DNA of 64,000 nucleotides from Carallia brachiata (Eukaryota > Streptophyta > Magnoliopsida > Malpighiales > Rhizophoraceae). Of the stretch, positions 12,701 to 22,867 are shown piece by piece. Positions within the stretch are counted from its first letter, which is position 1; the number at the start of each line of letters is the position of its first letter. The stretch spans positions 3,958,924 to 4,022,923 of the forward strand of contig JADCRB010000038.1 of NCBI GenBank assembly GCA_021464245.1, in the 5' to 3' direction. The notes under the pieces were generated by a model. It saw nothing but the letters and a program-made list of their open reading frames with translations. It was not told the origin of the DNA and searched no databases. The translations under genes were made by a program, and so were the position numbers.

Positions 12701-14900
12701 CTTGTAAAACTTTACCCCCTAGTAGGTCATTCATGACTTGAACCAAATTAATGGAGTCCAATGTGGCATTCATATACTAGAATTTAGCACCAGAAAAAAA
12801 AAAAAACATGACACATGCATTTTTGATCAAAAGACCTACCTATCATAAATGGTTTATAACATTTTGTTAGATCTTCAATAATTTTAGTATTTACGTGTGC
12901 ACTGTCAAAACTAATTGAAAAAATTTTATTAATAAATTGTATTTTATTAAAATAATACAAATTATGTAAGTAACGTTAATGAATTATGACGTTCATTTAA
13001 AATTATAAATTCAAGAAGATGTTTTTGTATAATCCAAGTATCGTAAATCCAATAGCCAGTAATACTCATACATGCATGAAGTTGCCAAATATCACTCTAA
13101 ATTTCAGAAAAAATGTTCACATGTCCTTCAAAAGATTTAAAAAAGTTGAATTATATATATTTATGGTAGTATTTACAGACCTTACGCCTGAGTGTAATAT
13201 TAGGTACATGTTTAGGAACATGATCAAAAGCTTTTTGAAAACAATACATAAAACTTAATTTTCACCAAAATCAAAGATAGATGATCTATTGTAACCATTC
13301 TAGCCATTTTGTCTTTATTCTATAAATGAAAGGAAATAATTCGATAGGATGAGAGAAGCCTACATAGAAATTTGCATTCGTGCTTTTGATTCCCTATTAA
13401 AGTCACCTCCTTTTTCGGAATTTATAAGGTTTGTCTCAATAGTTACACTTGACCACCATTTTGACCTTAGCATTTGGTTGGCTTTTTACTGAAATGCAAT
13501 TAAAAATGTTTGAGCTTTGTCTAATATTATCGTCCTTCTTATTTGAACGTACAGGAGTTTCAAGTTCAACAGGATTACAGGAGTGCTCTCTTGGGTGGCT
13601 GTACTATAATGTTCATTGACCGGGGCCATACATTTGTTGTGTCTTAACTTCCACCACGACTTGTCAATTTTTTCTGTTATATAAAAAGAGTTTGGATTTA
13701 GTGCCCCATTTTTTAATCTGAAAGTAACAAAACTGTAATTTTTAATAACAACACATATACTTTAAGTAATTTTGTTTTAAAGTTGATGACTTGTTACAAT
13801 TAAGACATTGGTCGGACAACAAAACACTCGAGTAGCCAATCTTTTCCCATATAAAAATATAAATAATTGCAATGGAGAAAATGTGATAGGTAAACAAATG
13901 TTTTAGGCAACAACAATTTGAAAATGAAAGTTTGTCATGCAAATTTTTGACTAATAAAAAAAATTTAAGTATGTAACATAATTAGAGAAAATTTTTTAAA
14001 ATAAGTTTACAAATTGCAATTATGGAAAAATGAGAGTATTTGAACTGAAGAGACAGAGAATGAGAGAATTGGTGAGAAATAGGAAGGAGATGGAGGTAAC
14101 ATAGGTTTATTTTCCAAAGTAAAATAAAAGAAGACGAATGGTCGAATGATTTTAAAGCTTTCCTTTTATTTATTTATTTTTTTACTCTGATAAAATTGCT
14201 GATTAACTGACGGTTTCAACTTGGGTTCCAGTTTGGAACCGTGGCATCGGTTCAGGCGGATTTTGATTGAAAGTCGGCCAATTCTCGTGGGAATATGGGT
14301 CAGTTTTATTTGGTTTCAGTTTGAATTGTGAACATAGTCTGGTTGAATTAAGACAAATATTTTATTTATTTTATTAAAAAATATAACACAGAATTAAGAG
14401 GACCACATATCCACTATGATAATCAGTCATTTTCAACCCCTTTGAGATCAATTTGCCGATTTTATGACAAGATAGACAACAGATTTCAAATCCTTGAAAG
14501 GATTTGTTATGCTCAATGGATGTTTTTTTTTTTTTTTTGCAAGAATGTTATTTTGTATTAGAATAAAAAATTTGCACATATTTTCGGGTCAAAAAGAAGT
14601 ATTTGGTATCTTTTTTTTTTTTAGAAAAAAGCTACAAAGTAGCTTGATTATGTAGATAGATAATAAGAGAAATGTAAAAGGTACACAATCTATCCTATAT
14701 TTAAAGGTTTATCTGCTAGTTTTCTAATTTAATGCATCTTTTAATGCAAAAAGGAAGCATAAAGAGCTATATCACTTATCATAGTCCATGCTTATAATAT
14801 TTTATATAGCAAGTTTTACACAGAGAGAACGAGATTTATAGTCTAGCTCCTACTATGGAACGACAGAGTTGAAACCATATCTAAGACAAATGTATAAAAA
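9750..14900. other. Noncoding AT-rich region with microsatellites and old repeat scraps
   Basis: No exon-like segment found. It holds CA/CATA microsatellites (about 10690-10735), a short TA run (about 10852-10872), a T-run at 14522-14539 and a stretch near 11780-12060 with the look of an old transposon relic. A block at about 12660-12770 (CTCAAGCTCGAGTTTTACGT onward) has a diverged relative at about 17880-17990, so both belong to a dispersed repeat family that I cannot name. Confidence 0.5.
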
Positions 14901-14904
14901 AAAA

Positions 14905-16491
14905 AGCACAAAAAGTCCTTGTGACAGAGGAGGAGATTAAAGAGATGTGGCGAAGATATTGATAAACTCTTTAATAAGAACAGTCAAGGAAATTTTGAAG
15001 GCATTTGTAGTCCTTTAGAGAAGATTATTTATACTGAAAGTGTTTGTCTTTCAGAGGTTAGAGCAGCTTTAAGAAAGACTAGAGGTGATAGAGCTTGTGG
15101 ACCACATAGAATACCTATTGAAGCTTGTAAAGCTTTGGGTGGAAGGGGAATTGTCTAGCTGACTAGGCTTTTTGATAAGATCTTGAAGAAAGGTAAGATA
15201 TTTGATAAGTGAAAAATGAGCACATTGGTCCCAATCTTTAAGAACAAGAGAGACATTTTAGATTGCTCTAACTATCGAAACATAAAACTAATGAGTTATA
15301 CTATAAAGTTTTAGGAGAGGATTACAGAGCAATGATTACAAAAGATTGTCTTTATATCCAACAAGCAATTTGGGATTACGCCAAGTATATTAACTACTAA
15401 AACTATCTTTCCCTTTAAGAGGTTGATGGAAAACTATCGATAAAGGAAGCGACATCTACACATGATTTCTATTGATTTAGAAAAAGTATAAAATCAAGTC
15501 CTTAGGCAAGTGATGAAACATGCGATGAGTAAAAAGAAGATCCTTACACTATTTATGAATTGGTAAAAGACATGTATGTAAGAGCAATGACCTGAGTGAG
15601 AACAGTAGGATGTGAGTTAGCAGACTTTCCCATCACAATTGGTTTACACCAAGGATCAGCTCTAAGTCATTTTCTATTTGTGTTGGTCATGAATATCTTA
15701 ACGAGTCATATTTATAACGATGTGCTATGTTGTATATTATTTGAAAATGATATCGTCCTTATAGATGAGACGAGGGAGAGTTCAAACCATAAACTAAAAG
15801 TTTGGAAGGGCATATTAGAATCTAAGGGTTTTAAATTGAATCGTATAAAAACTGAATATATGCACTACAACTTTAGCGATGTTAGGAGTGTAGTCGAGTG
15901 AACCATTAGTTTAGATGAGATAAATGTTCTTCATTGTGATCATTTTCGTTATTTAGATTCTATTATTCAGAATGATGGTAATATAGAGGAGGATGTGCTT
16001 CATAGGATCAGATTTGGATGAATGAAATGGAGATGTGCCACTGGGGTTCTATGTGATCGTTAAATTCTTCTTAAGTTGAAGGGTAAATTCTATCATATGG
16101 TGATTTGTCCAACGATGCGTTGTAGTAGTGAGTGATATGCTATGAAACAACAACATGCATAGAAAAAGAGTGTCACAGAAGTGCGATTGCTTAAGAGGAT
16201 GTGTAGCACTCATAGGTGATAAATTAAGGAAGTGACATCTTTATTAGTTTGGACATGTCCAACATTGGCCAACAAGTGCACGTGTTAAGAGGAGTGACCT
16301 GAACTAAGTAGATGAAGTGAGGAGGGGGAGAGATAGATAAATTGACTTAGGAATAGGTATTCAGAAAAGATTTAGAACTAGTAAATCTAACAATTAACGT
16401 AGTGCGTGATAGAACGAAATAATGAAAATATATTCATGTAACCGACCTCAATTAGATTTACAAATAAGGCTTTGTTGTTGTTGTTGTTGTC
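14905..16491 (+). mobile_element. RTE-type LINE, 5'-truncated and decayed
   Basis: Non-LTR retrotransposon relic. Conceptual reading, broken by stops and shifts, follows a plant RTE reverse transcriptase in order: EEEIKEMWRRYFDKLFN (about 14930), VRAALRKTRGDRACGPHRIP (about 15060), STLVPIFKNKRD (about 15225), then an open piece at 15596-15901 with GLHQGSALSHFLF and FENDIVLIDETR. The catalytic F/YADD box reads FEND, so the first Asp is lost and the copy cannot be active. Conserved C-terminal pieces continue (HFRYLDSIIQNDG). It ends in TTG repeats at about 16472-16489, as is usual for plant RTE 3' tails. No target duplication recognised. Confidence 0.85.
16472..16490 (+). repeat. (TTG)n 3' tail of the LINE
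   Basis: Six or so TTG units directly after the conserved 3' end of the RTE element. RTE elements typically end in such a short tandem repeat rather than poly-A. Confidence 0.8.
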
Positions 16492-16938
16492 AATACAATA
16501 ATTCAATGGTTTATATCACTGTGTACAACCATATGCCTCAATAACCATTGCCATAAATTTTTTCTTTTTGGGCGGAAGTCATAATTTCACCTACTACTTT
16601 AGGGCTTTTGAGAATTTTACGCGCAATTTTTTTGTTTTAAAGAACTTACTTTTCATGTTTATTTCATAAACCTTTTCACTCAATTCAGTTAATTAGTTAT
16701 TAAATCTAACATGTAGCGGTCTAGTTAGCAATATTCATTATACTCGTACGTCACGTGAGTATTAGATAATGACATGACAATTATATTTAAAAAAATGATT
16801 TTTGTTTTATTTTGGTGCTGTTACGATAATAATGATTATGATTTTTGTTTACTTTGTTATTCAACATTTTTTTAATAAATATTAAAATAATTAAAACATT
16901 ACAAGTGTCAAATCATTGGCTTGCTTCGACTATCTAAT
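16492..16938. other. Intergenic, nothing recognised
   Basis: A/T-rich sequence between the LINE and the NLR fragment. No exon or element boundary recognised. Confidence 0.5.
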
Positions 16939-17241
16939 TTATTTTGGCCGGAATTTGAAATTAGCCTTATCTATTTCCTCCAAGAGATTCTCCACTTCCA
17001 TGAAGATATACTCAACCATTCCCAGCCATCTACTCATCTCCGGGTGAACATTTTCCCCTTTCAGCAAGGCTGCGTCAACGATGCCTGAGCAGAGTCTCTA
17101 ACCTGATCCAGATAATTTAGATGCTACTTCAGACTCTCCACTTTCATTTCATAGTAAACAAAATAACCCATTTGACGGCCAACATGAGCCCAAACTAACT
17201 CCCGAGGCAAGGGAAGCAGGGAAACCGCCACCTCTATATTT
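16939..17241 (-). pseudogene. N-terminal coiled-coil fragment of a CC-NB-LRR resistance gene
   Basis: Read on the minus strand from about 17241: IEVAVSLLPLPRELVWAHVG, then RQMGYFVYYEMKVESLK, an in-frame TAG, and HLNYLDQVRDSAQASL. A frameshift leads to LLKGENVHPEMSRWLGMVEY, then IFMEVENLLEEIDKANF and a TAA at 16939-16941. This order (APxGRQLGYxxxY, heptad segment, hPEVxxWLxxV, EAExLLEE) is the start of plant CNL proteins. A stop, a frameshift and the absence of P-loop, NB-ARC and LRR parts mark it as a relic. An acceptor-like CTTCAG precedes the first residue. It may come from a larger NLR cluster outside the window. Confidence 0.75.
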
Positions 17242-17249
17242 CTGAAGCT

Positions 17250-18745
17250 AATTGAGAAGAAATATGAAACTAAATCGAAAAGAACAGTGCGTTAATCCAT
17301 CATTAAATGACAACCTCCAAGACATACGACAACCCCTTAAAATAATGTAATTTTTTCAAGTTCAAAAGGCATTCAGATCTTTCGCTTGTCCTGAAGAAAA
17401 ATCACAAAACGAAATATTCTCGTTTCTTCTTCAATTTTCCCATTTTCATTTTAGTTTCAGTTAAATATTAGTTTCTCAGTTCGGACTTCCCTACACTGCT
17501 AGCCAAACAGTAACCAAAATGTCTAAGCAAGTGAAAACAACAGGACAAGAAGGAAGAGTAAGGGAGCATGCCAAGCAGCAAAGGAGAGGAGAGTTTTATT
17601 TTTAGCAATAAAATATTCAATGTTTTAATTATTTCGACATTTATTAAATTAATTTTTAAAAAAAAACTGAAAATCATAATTCTTTAAAAAAAAATATAAT
17701 TGTCACATCATTTTCTAATGCTGACATGACATATAAATATAATGACGTGTTGTTAATTAAATTGTTATATATTAGACTTAATAGCATAAGCAAGCTAATA
17801 GAATATAATGAAAAAGATTGATAGAGAAAACTTGAAGGCTACCAATAATTGTTGGTCCGAGTATAAAGAGCGCAATTTTTCTTCAATAATATCTCAAGTT
17901 CGAGTTTTGTGTATGAAAAAAAAATAATGAAAAAGCTCTACTCCCTAAGGAGTCTGATATAAACTAAAATTGAATTAATCGAGACTTAATGCAGTTTTAG
18001 ATATCGAGATTTAGAAAGAAAATGTGAAGGTTATACTCTAGAAAAACTAAACATTTTAAGTAAAATTTTCAAAAACAAAAAAAGTGATGGGTTAAATTAT
18101 AATTTTTGTTCGTTTTTTCGCCATAAAGGTTTTTTAAACAAAACAACTATGTACATGGGATAGGGAGATTGAGAAAGGAGACGAGCTAAGTGGTGACGTG
18201 AGTCCTATGCAGGTCTAACGCCCTTTTCTTTTGTTTTTTTTTTTTTTGAAACTGATGACGTGCATATAATTATGATAAATAGGTAAGAGGAAAGACAAAA
18301 ATGTGTATATATTTATTTAAAAAAGTTATTACTTGTTTTTATAGTTATTGAAAAAGTCTATATGTAAATTTTTCTTAACCTACGTGTACGTACTAAAAAT
18401 TTTAACTAAAAAAGAAAGTTTAAATCTTATGCGGGACTCGTACCTAAAATGTCAACTTGTCTCTTTTTCTTGTCTTCCCACCCCCATCCACCTAAACCCT
18501 TTTTTGAAACTTGAAGGTACCGTAGGGGCCACCACCGGGGCCCTGGCGCAATTGTCGAGCTGGTCTTCACATAACGGATTCAGTCATTTGACAAAGGGAT
18601 GGAGAACGTGTTTGGGCTGAAACTGGGTTTAACCCAAACAAAAAAAAAAAAAACACAAAAACTGCTCCTCAATCCTCAGAGCACGCGTGGCCCGTTGCCT
18701 TTGATATGGCTGTGCAAAGAGTTCCGAGGATGTGGCTGGCTGGCC
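17250..18745. other. Intergenic, dispersed repeat scrap, no gene
   Basis: No coding signal. It includes at about 17880-17990 a relative of the repeat at 12660-12770, and several homopolymer runs. The last 200 bases (less A/T-rich) are the left flank of the hAT-like element. Confidence 0.45.
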
Positions 18746-18746
18746 C

Positions 18747-18754
18747 ATCTGGAT
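18747..18754. repeat. Left 8-bp target-site duplication of the hAT-like element
   Basis: ATCTGGAT, paired with ATCTGGAC at 22004-22011; seven of eight bases match. Confidence 0.6.
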
Positions 18755-19199
18755 TAGGAGTGGCAATGGGGAGGGTCGGGGACGGGGATGCCACCCCCGT
18801 TCCCCGTACTCGTTTATTAACCTTATCTCTGTCCTCGTCCCCGTCTCCGGCGGGTATAAAATTTTAATGCACGTACCCATACCCGCTGGGGATCGAGGAT
18901 CCCCATCCCCGCCCCATACCTGTCCAAAAAAAAAATTAAAAAAGTTATATGTTATACTATGACTTCCTCCACCATTTTTCTTTATTAAAATTACTTGAGC
19001 TATACAATGTATTTACACATCGATGAAAAACAAATAAAAATTCTTATGATTTAATCTCAATTATGAAACCAAATTCTAATAACCTTGTGTTCTGGATTTC
19101 GATTTTCTGAAAAGATATATATTCGAGATTCTTTAGAGGTAAAACTGAGTAAAAAAAAAACATAATCCCAATCATCTTAGACCAAAGAGGACATCTATA

Positions 19200-19510
19200 A
19201 GGGAAGTTGAACCGATAAAAATAACTTCATTTATGAAAAATAACAAGAATGACCTGGTGGAAGCGACTAATTGAAGGAGTAACATTCGAGTTCCATCTTT
19301 CACTTCATCAATTCTTGATCTTCAGTTTGGGAACATTGACTTTCTGCAAAATAGAAAAAATATATATAACATCTAAGATGTTTAAAATATTTTATGTCCC
19401 AATTTCAATTAAATTTTGGAAAAGACGTATCTCATCGGTGTCAATATCCTCATTTAACACGCAGTCTGCTATTTCTCCCATAACTCCAATCATACCACTT
19501 GTATGAAAAA
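19200..19510 (-). other. Unidentified exon-like stretches inside the hAT-like element
   Basis: On the minus strand, 19500-19400 reads GEIADCVLNEDIDTDEIRLF followed by QNLIEIGT and a stop. At 19345 a good acceptor (TTTTGCAG) is followed by a short charged reading ESQCSQTEDQELMK. The composition is protein-like and unlike the A/T flanks, and both lie downstream of CCDC22 exon 3 in its transcription direction. I do not recognise a family and they do not match my memory of CCDC22. They could be a second captured gene piece or chance. Confidence 0.3.
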
Positions 19511-19650
19511 AAAAACCTATAAATAAATCTCAACAAATAGATATAAAAATATAAATAATGAATAAGTCATATGAGGATAGTTTTCCAAAAAGGATTTAAT
19601 TTTGAGAAGGGAAACCCCCCCCAAAAAAAAAAAAAACTGCCATATTTTAC

Positions 19651-21322
19651 CACTGATACTCCAATTCTGCAATTCTATGCTTTCTAGCATCAACTTGCTC
19701 CTTAAGCTGCTCAAGGTGAAAGTCAACTGGATGTTTATCATCAAATGCCATTTCTGCTGCTGCTTTTTATAATTGCAACTCTTCCTCAAGATGACGAATT
19801 TATGAAGTCCATTCCCCGGTGAAAACATTTTCCTGATTTTGCAATTTTTCCATCACACATTGTATCTAGTAGAATAAAAAACATGACCAAGAAACATCAT
19901 TAGCATTGATGCTGTACATTTCCAACAACCGGGGGGGGGGGATTAGGCAGCTTGGACATTAGTAACAAGGGTTAAGCACTAATAGCATATCAATGACATT
20001 ATACCCTACATAAACACAACAGCAGTTACATTCAAATAATCTTAAATGTACCTCGGATGGCTCCTCACAAAAAGAAGCCACTTTCTGAACATTCTTCTTG
20101 TCTATGTCAGCAGTATTAGCTTCATTTCCACATTCATCCCTTAGTAAGTTCCCTTCTTCAGCAGAACAATTTTCACTTACTGCAAAAGGTTGTACATCCC
20201 TGCTGAACTCTGGTTTCTCTGGCCCACTGAACAATCCAACTCCATCTGCAGTGTTAGGCAGCTCTGGCGCCACAGCATGAAGACTAAGATTGTTTAATGT
20301 TTCTTCATGATCATTAACATCTAGTCCTTTGTTATTAGCCTCCTCTATCGAGCCCTCCAAATTGTTAGTAAATTCACCTTCTTCCATTGGATCAGCAGAT
20401 CTTTTAGAAGACTCGGAAAGCCTTTCCACCGAGAACGTTATTACCTTAAACAAGTCCTCTTCGGATGGATACAGGAACTGCCGTAAGTAGCACATATAGT
20501 CTGTTCTAAGCATAATTTCAAAACAAAAAGGGTAGCAGCGACCAGAATGATAGGAAAAGGCAGCAAATTGAACAAAAATTAGTTTATTACATCAAGTTCC
20601 CCATGTCATCCCTTAAAGAACACAAATAAACTGTAAATCAATTACTGTTACAGCGGCCAACAAGGTAAACTTATTTTTCTGATTCCACCGAGTTCTTAAG
20701 AAACTTGAATTGGAAAGGAAAATCTCCAATTATATTCAATCTTAAATGAAAGTTTTAACTCGCCCCACATCAAAAAACGAGCATCTTTACCAAATAACAA
20801 ACTAAATTCTCACAAAAAAATCATCTTTATTGCTGGACGTAGGAAAAAAATAAAGATAAATCCCAGAATAAAAAAAAAAACCCCAAAAATTGTTACTTTC
20901 TTTGATTTTCTTTCAAGTTTCCCAGCAACCAAACACGACTGGAAAACCAAAATCATGTTATTTCATCAAAGAATGATTTGCACAAGATCACACATATGCA
21001 ACAAAAAAAAAAAAAGAAAAAAAATGGAAAATACCTTATAGTAGTTCATGTCCCTAGTAAAACCCAGTCTCGTAAAAGCCAAGGCGAGGTCCGTACAGAT
21101 CTTGAACTTGTCGACCATTGAATCTGGGAGAGAAGTAGGCAGCAGCGAAGACAACGCCATTTCATCGATGAGGATCAGGCACTGAGCAGAGACGGAGACC
21201 AAGGCTTCCGGCGTCAAGCCCCAGATCGAAGCGATCCCTTTTGGGATTTCCACTCCGAATTTCTCCAGCGACCTCAATAGCACCATCTCCTCCTATTCGC
21301 ACTCAGACTCCGACAACTCCAT
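19651..21322 (-). pseudogene. CCDC22: Truncated CCDC22-like gene, exons 1-3 with introns
   Basis: CCDC22 is a coiled-coil partner of COMMD proteins (CCC/Commander complex) in endosomal recycling; plants have one homologue. Exon 1 (21322-21035) encodes SLEKFGVEIPKGIASIWGLT through SLPDSMVDKFKICTDLALAF to DMNYYK. Exon 2 (20477-20052) opens FLYPSEEDLFKVITFSVERL, the family's N-terminal signature, then an acidic linker. Exon 3 (19865-19651) has MEKLQNQENVFTGEWTS, IRHLEEELQL and HPVDFHLEQLKEQVDARKHR. GT-AG borders keep phase, so the copy was not made through mRNA. The ATG at 21322 is followed in frame by TAG at 21295-21293 (a later ATG at 21286 is possible). Exon 3 has in-frame TAA at 19802-19800 and 19769-19767. 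The remaining coiled-coil exons are absent. It sits within the hAT-like element. Confidence 0.8.
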
Positions 21323-21540
21323 TGTTAATTTCTTCCTACAACACAAAGCACAAGAAAGCCTGTTTGTTTGCAGAAATTAAATTTACAAAACAATTGTTTT
21401 CGGGGTTTCCAAAGCTTTCAACTTTTAGTTTTTTCTAAGCATAATTTCACGAATTAAAAAAAAAAATTGTTTTCGTGCGTTGCGAGGGGTGTTTACAGTG
21501 TTCCTTCACTTTTTATCCTTTATATGAGTTTGGAGCAAGA

Positions 21541-21888
21541 AAAAAAAAGGTTAAGTAAAATGACGATAATACCTAAATAAAATATTATATATATATATAT
21601 ATATACATATAAGGATAAAAGAGTAAATTATTAACGGGACGGGTGACGGGGACGAGTATGGGGCGGGTATGGGCACGGGGATTGCCATCCCCATCCCCAT
21701 CCCCGTCCCCGCCAAAAAAAAAGGTTAAGTAAAATGACGATAATACCTAAATAAAATATTATATATATATATATATACATATAAGGATAAAAGAGTAAAT
21801 TATTAACGGGACGGGTGACGGGGACGAGTATGGGGCGGGTATGGGCACGAGGATTGCCATCCCCATCCCCATCCCCGTCCCCGCCAAA
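21541..21888. repeat. Tandem duplication, 174-bp period, two copies
   Basis: A unit from GGTTAAGTAAAATGACG (21549) through an AT run and the GC-rich GGGACGGGTGACGGGGACGA block repeats from 21723. The AT run has the same length in both copies and the one base change I see is G to A in GGGCACGGGG versus GGGCACGAGG. Such identity indicates a recent event. It lies in the right subterminal region of the hAT-like element. Confidence 0.9.
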
Positions 21889-22003
21889 AAAAACGGGGAT
21901 CGGGGCGGGGATCCCCAATCCCCGATCAAACCGAATTGACCCCATCCCCGTAGGGACGGGGCGGGGCGGGTACCCGCAGGGATGGAGATTTTTGCCATCC
22001 CTA

Positions 22004-22011
22004 ATCTGGAC
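22004..22011. repeat. Right 8-bp target-site duplication of the hAT-like element
   Basis: ATCTGGAC directly after the element's terminal CCCTA; partner of 18747-18754. Confidence 0.6.
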
Positions 22012-22436
22012 CAGCTCAAAAAGCTTCCTAAGTTAGTGAGGGAAAGCAAAACACACTTTCAATTTCGCGGAAAGAAAGTCCAATCCGCCTGAAAATTTGG
22101 AATCCTCCTGGCTCCTCTCGGATGTCAAATCTCAATGCTTCCTTCCCCAAGACAAAAGCTTGAATTTTTCTGCACACTTTTTGCCCCCAGCCCGCCTCCG
22201 CCCTTTTCCCCCCAATATGCCAAACCTGCAGATTTCAGATTTCAAAACTCCACAAACACGATTCTCCCTTCGTCTCCCTGCCTCCAACTTCAACTAATGA
22301 CACCGCTAAAACGAAACTGCAAAATCAAAATCTCAACCCCGCCACCCAAAAAGGGCGGAAACCAAAGTGGTGATAGAAAGAAACTAATCTAAAAATAAAA
22401 ATTGAGTCTTTCCCTTCTCCCCTCCAATACGCCCCC

Positions 22437-22445
22437 TTTTATACC
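22437..22445 (+). promoter_or_regulatory. TATA-like element of the KEN/D-box gene
   Basis: TTTTATACC about 75 bases before the ATG at 22520, followed by a CT-rich leader (22490-22512), a common plant core-promoter layout. Confidence 0.5.
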
Positions 22446-22519
22446 ACCAATGAATTATTTGTCCCTCTCCCCCACATATTTCACAATTCTTACAATCTCT
22501 CTCTCCCTCTCTGTGGCAA

Positions 22520-22867
22520 ATGGCAATAGCCGTTCTCTTTGTGGATGAAAATCAAAACAAAGAAAATGCACCACCTTCCTTCTTTGCAAAGCAGGCCGCC
22601 GCCGCAGAAGTCGTCCTCCCAACATCCCACCTTTCCATTACCCGTAATAAAGAAGCAAAAAGAGTCAGGAGGCCTCTTGAGGATATAACTAACTCCTTCA
22701 TTAACCAACCATCGCATATACATACAGTTTCTGCTCAACACAATTGGACAATCCCAGTCTTTGACTCGCCAGCAAATTGCAGCCGCCGGAGGACAAGCCC
22801 AGTTGGTGCTTTCTACTCATCCTTCGGGAAGACCCATTTGGTGCTTTCAAGCAAGAACTTCAGATAG
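22520..22867 (+). CDS. Small protein with KEN box and destruction box (candidate APC/C target or regulator)
   Basis: Single-exon ORF of 115 residues; the start is the first ATG after a CT-rich leader and TATA-like box. Residues 14-16 are KEN in DENQNKENAPP. Residues 50-58 read RRPLEDITN, a full RxxLxxIxN destruction box. Both are degrons bound by Cdc20/Cdh1 on the anaphase-promoting complex. The rest is Ala- then Ser/Arg-rich with no membrane segment or other known domain; the C-terminus is NFR. Size and degron pairing recall plant APC/C substrates and inhibitors (securin-like PANS1, GIG1/UVI4), but I see no specific similarity and assign no name. No mitosis-specific MSA box (AACGG core) was recognised upstream. 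The hAT-like element ends about 510 bases before the ATG. The ORF looks intact; the second half could be less constrained. Confidence 0.65.
   Translation: MAIAVLFVDENQNKENAPPSFFAKQAAAAEVVLPTSHLSITRNKEAKRVRRPLEDITNSFINQPSHIHTVSAQHNWTIPVFDSPANCSRRRTSPVGAFYSSFGKTHLVLSSKNFR

Larger units (their letters stand above)
18755..22003. mobile_element. Candidate hAT-like element carrying a CCDC22 gene fragment (Pack-type)
   Basis: Left end TAGGAGTGGCAA (18755); right end, as reverse complement, TAGGGATGGCAA (22003). Ten of twelve bases match, and the sequence resembles plant hAT ends. The flanks are ATCTGGAT (18747-18754) and ATCTGGAC (22004-22011), an 8-bp near-identical pair as expected for a hAT target duplication. 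Both subterminal regions are unusually GC-rich blocks of CCCCATCCCCG/CGGGGAC type (18771-18930 and 21635-21995). Between them lie exons 1-3 of a CCDC22-like gene on the minus strand and about 700 bases of unidentified DNA. No transposase is visible, so it would be non-autonomous. Alternative: two separate small elements flanking a truncated gene; the matched flanks argue against this but are short. Confidence 0.65.

Noticed and set aside
14905..16491. Possible host gene with a reverse-transcriptase domain
   Set aside because: Multiple stops, a lost catalytic Asp and the TTG tail show a dead LINE.
18629..18962. Pro/Arg-rich ORFs on both strands
   Set aside because: Same GC-rich transposon block at the element's left end.
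21631..22049. Several overlapping Pro/Gly-rich ORFs on both strands
   Set aside because: They read through the GC-rich CCCCATCCCCG blocks of the transposable element; no consistent frame or start.
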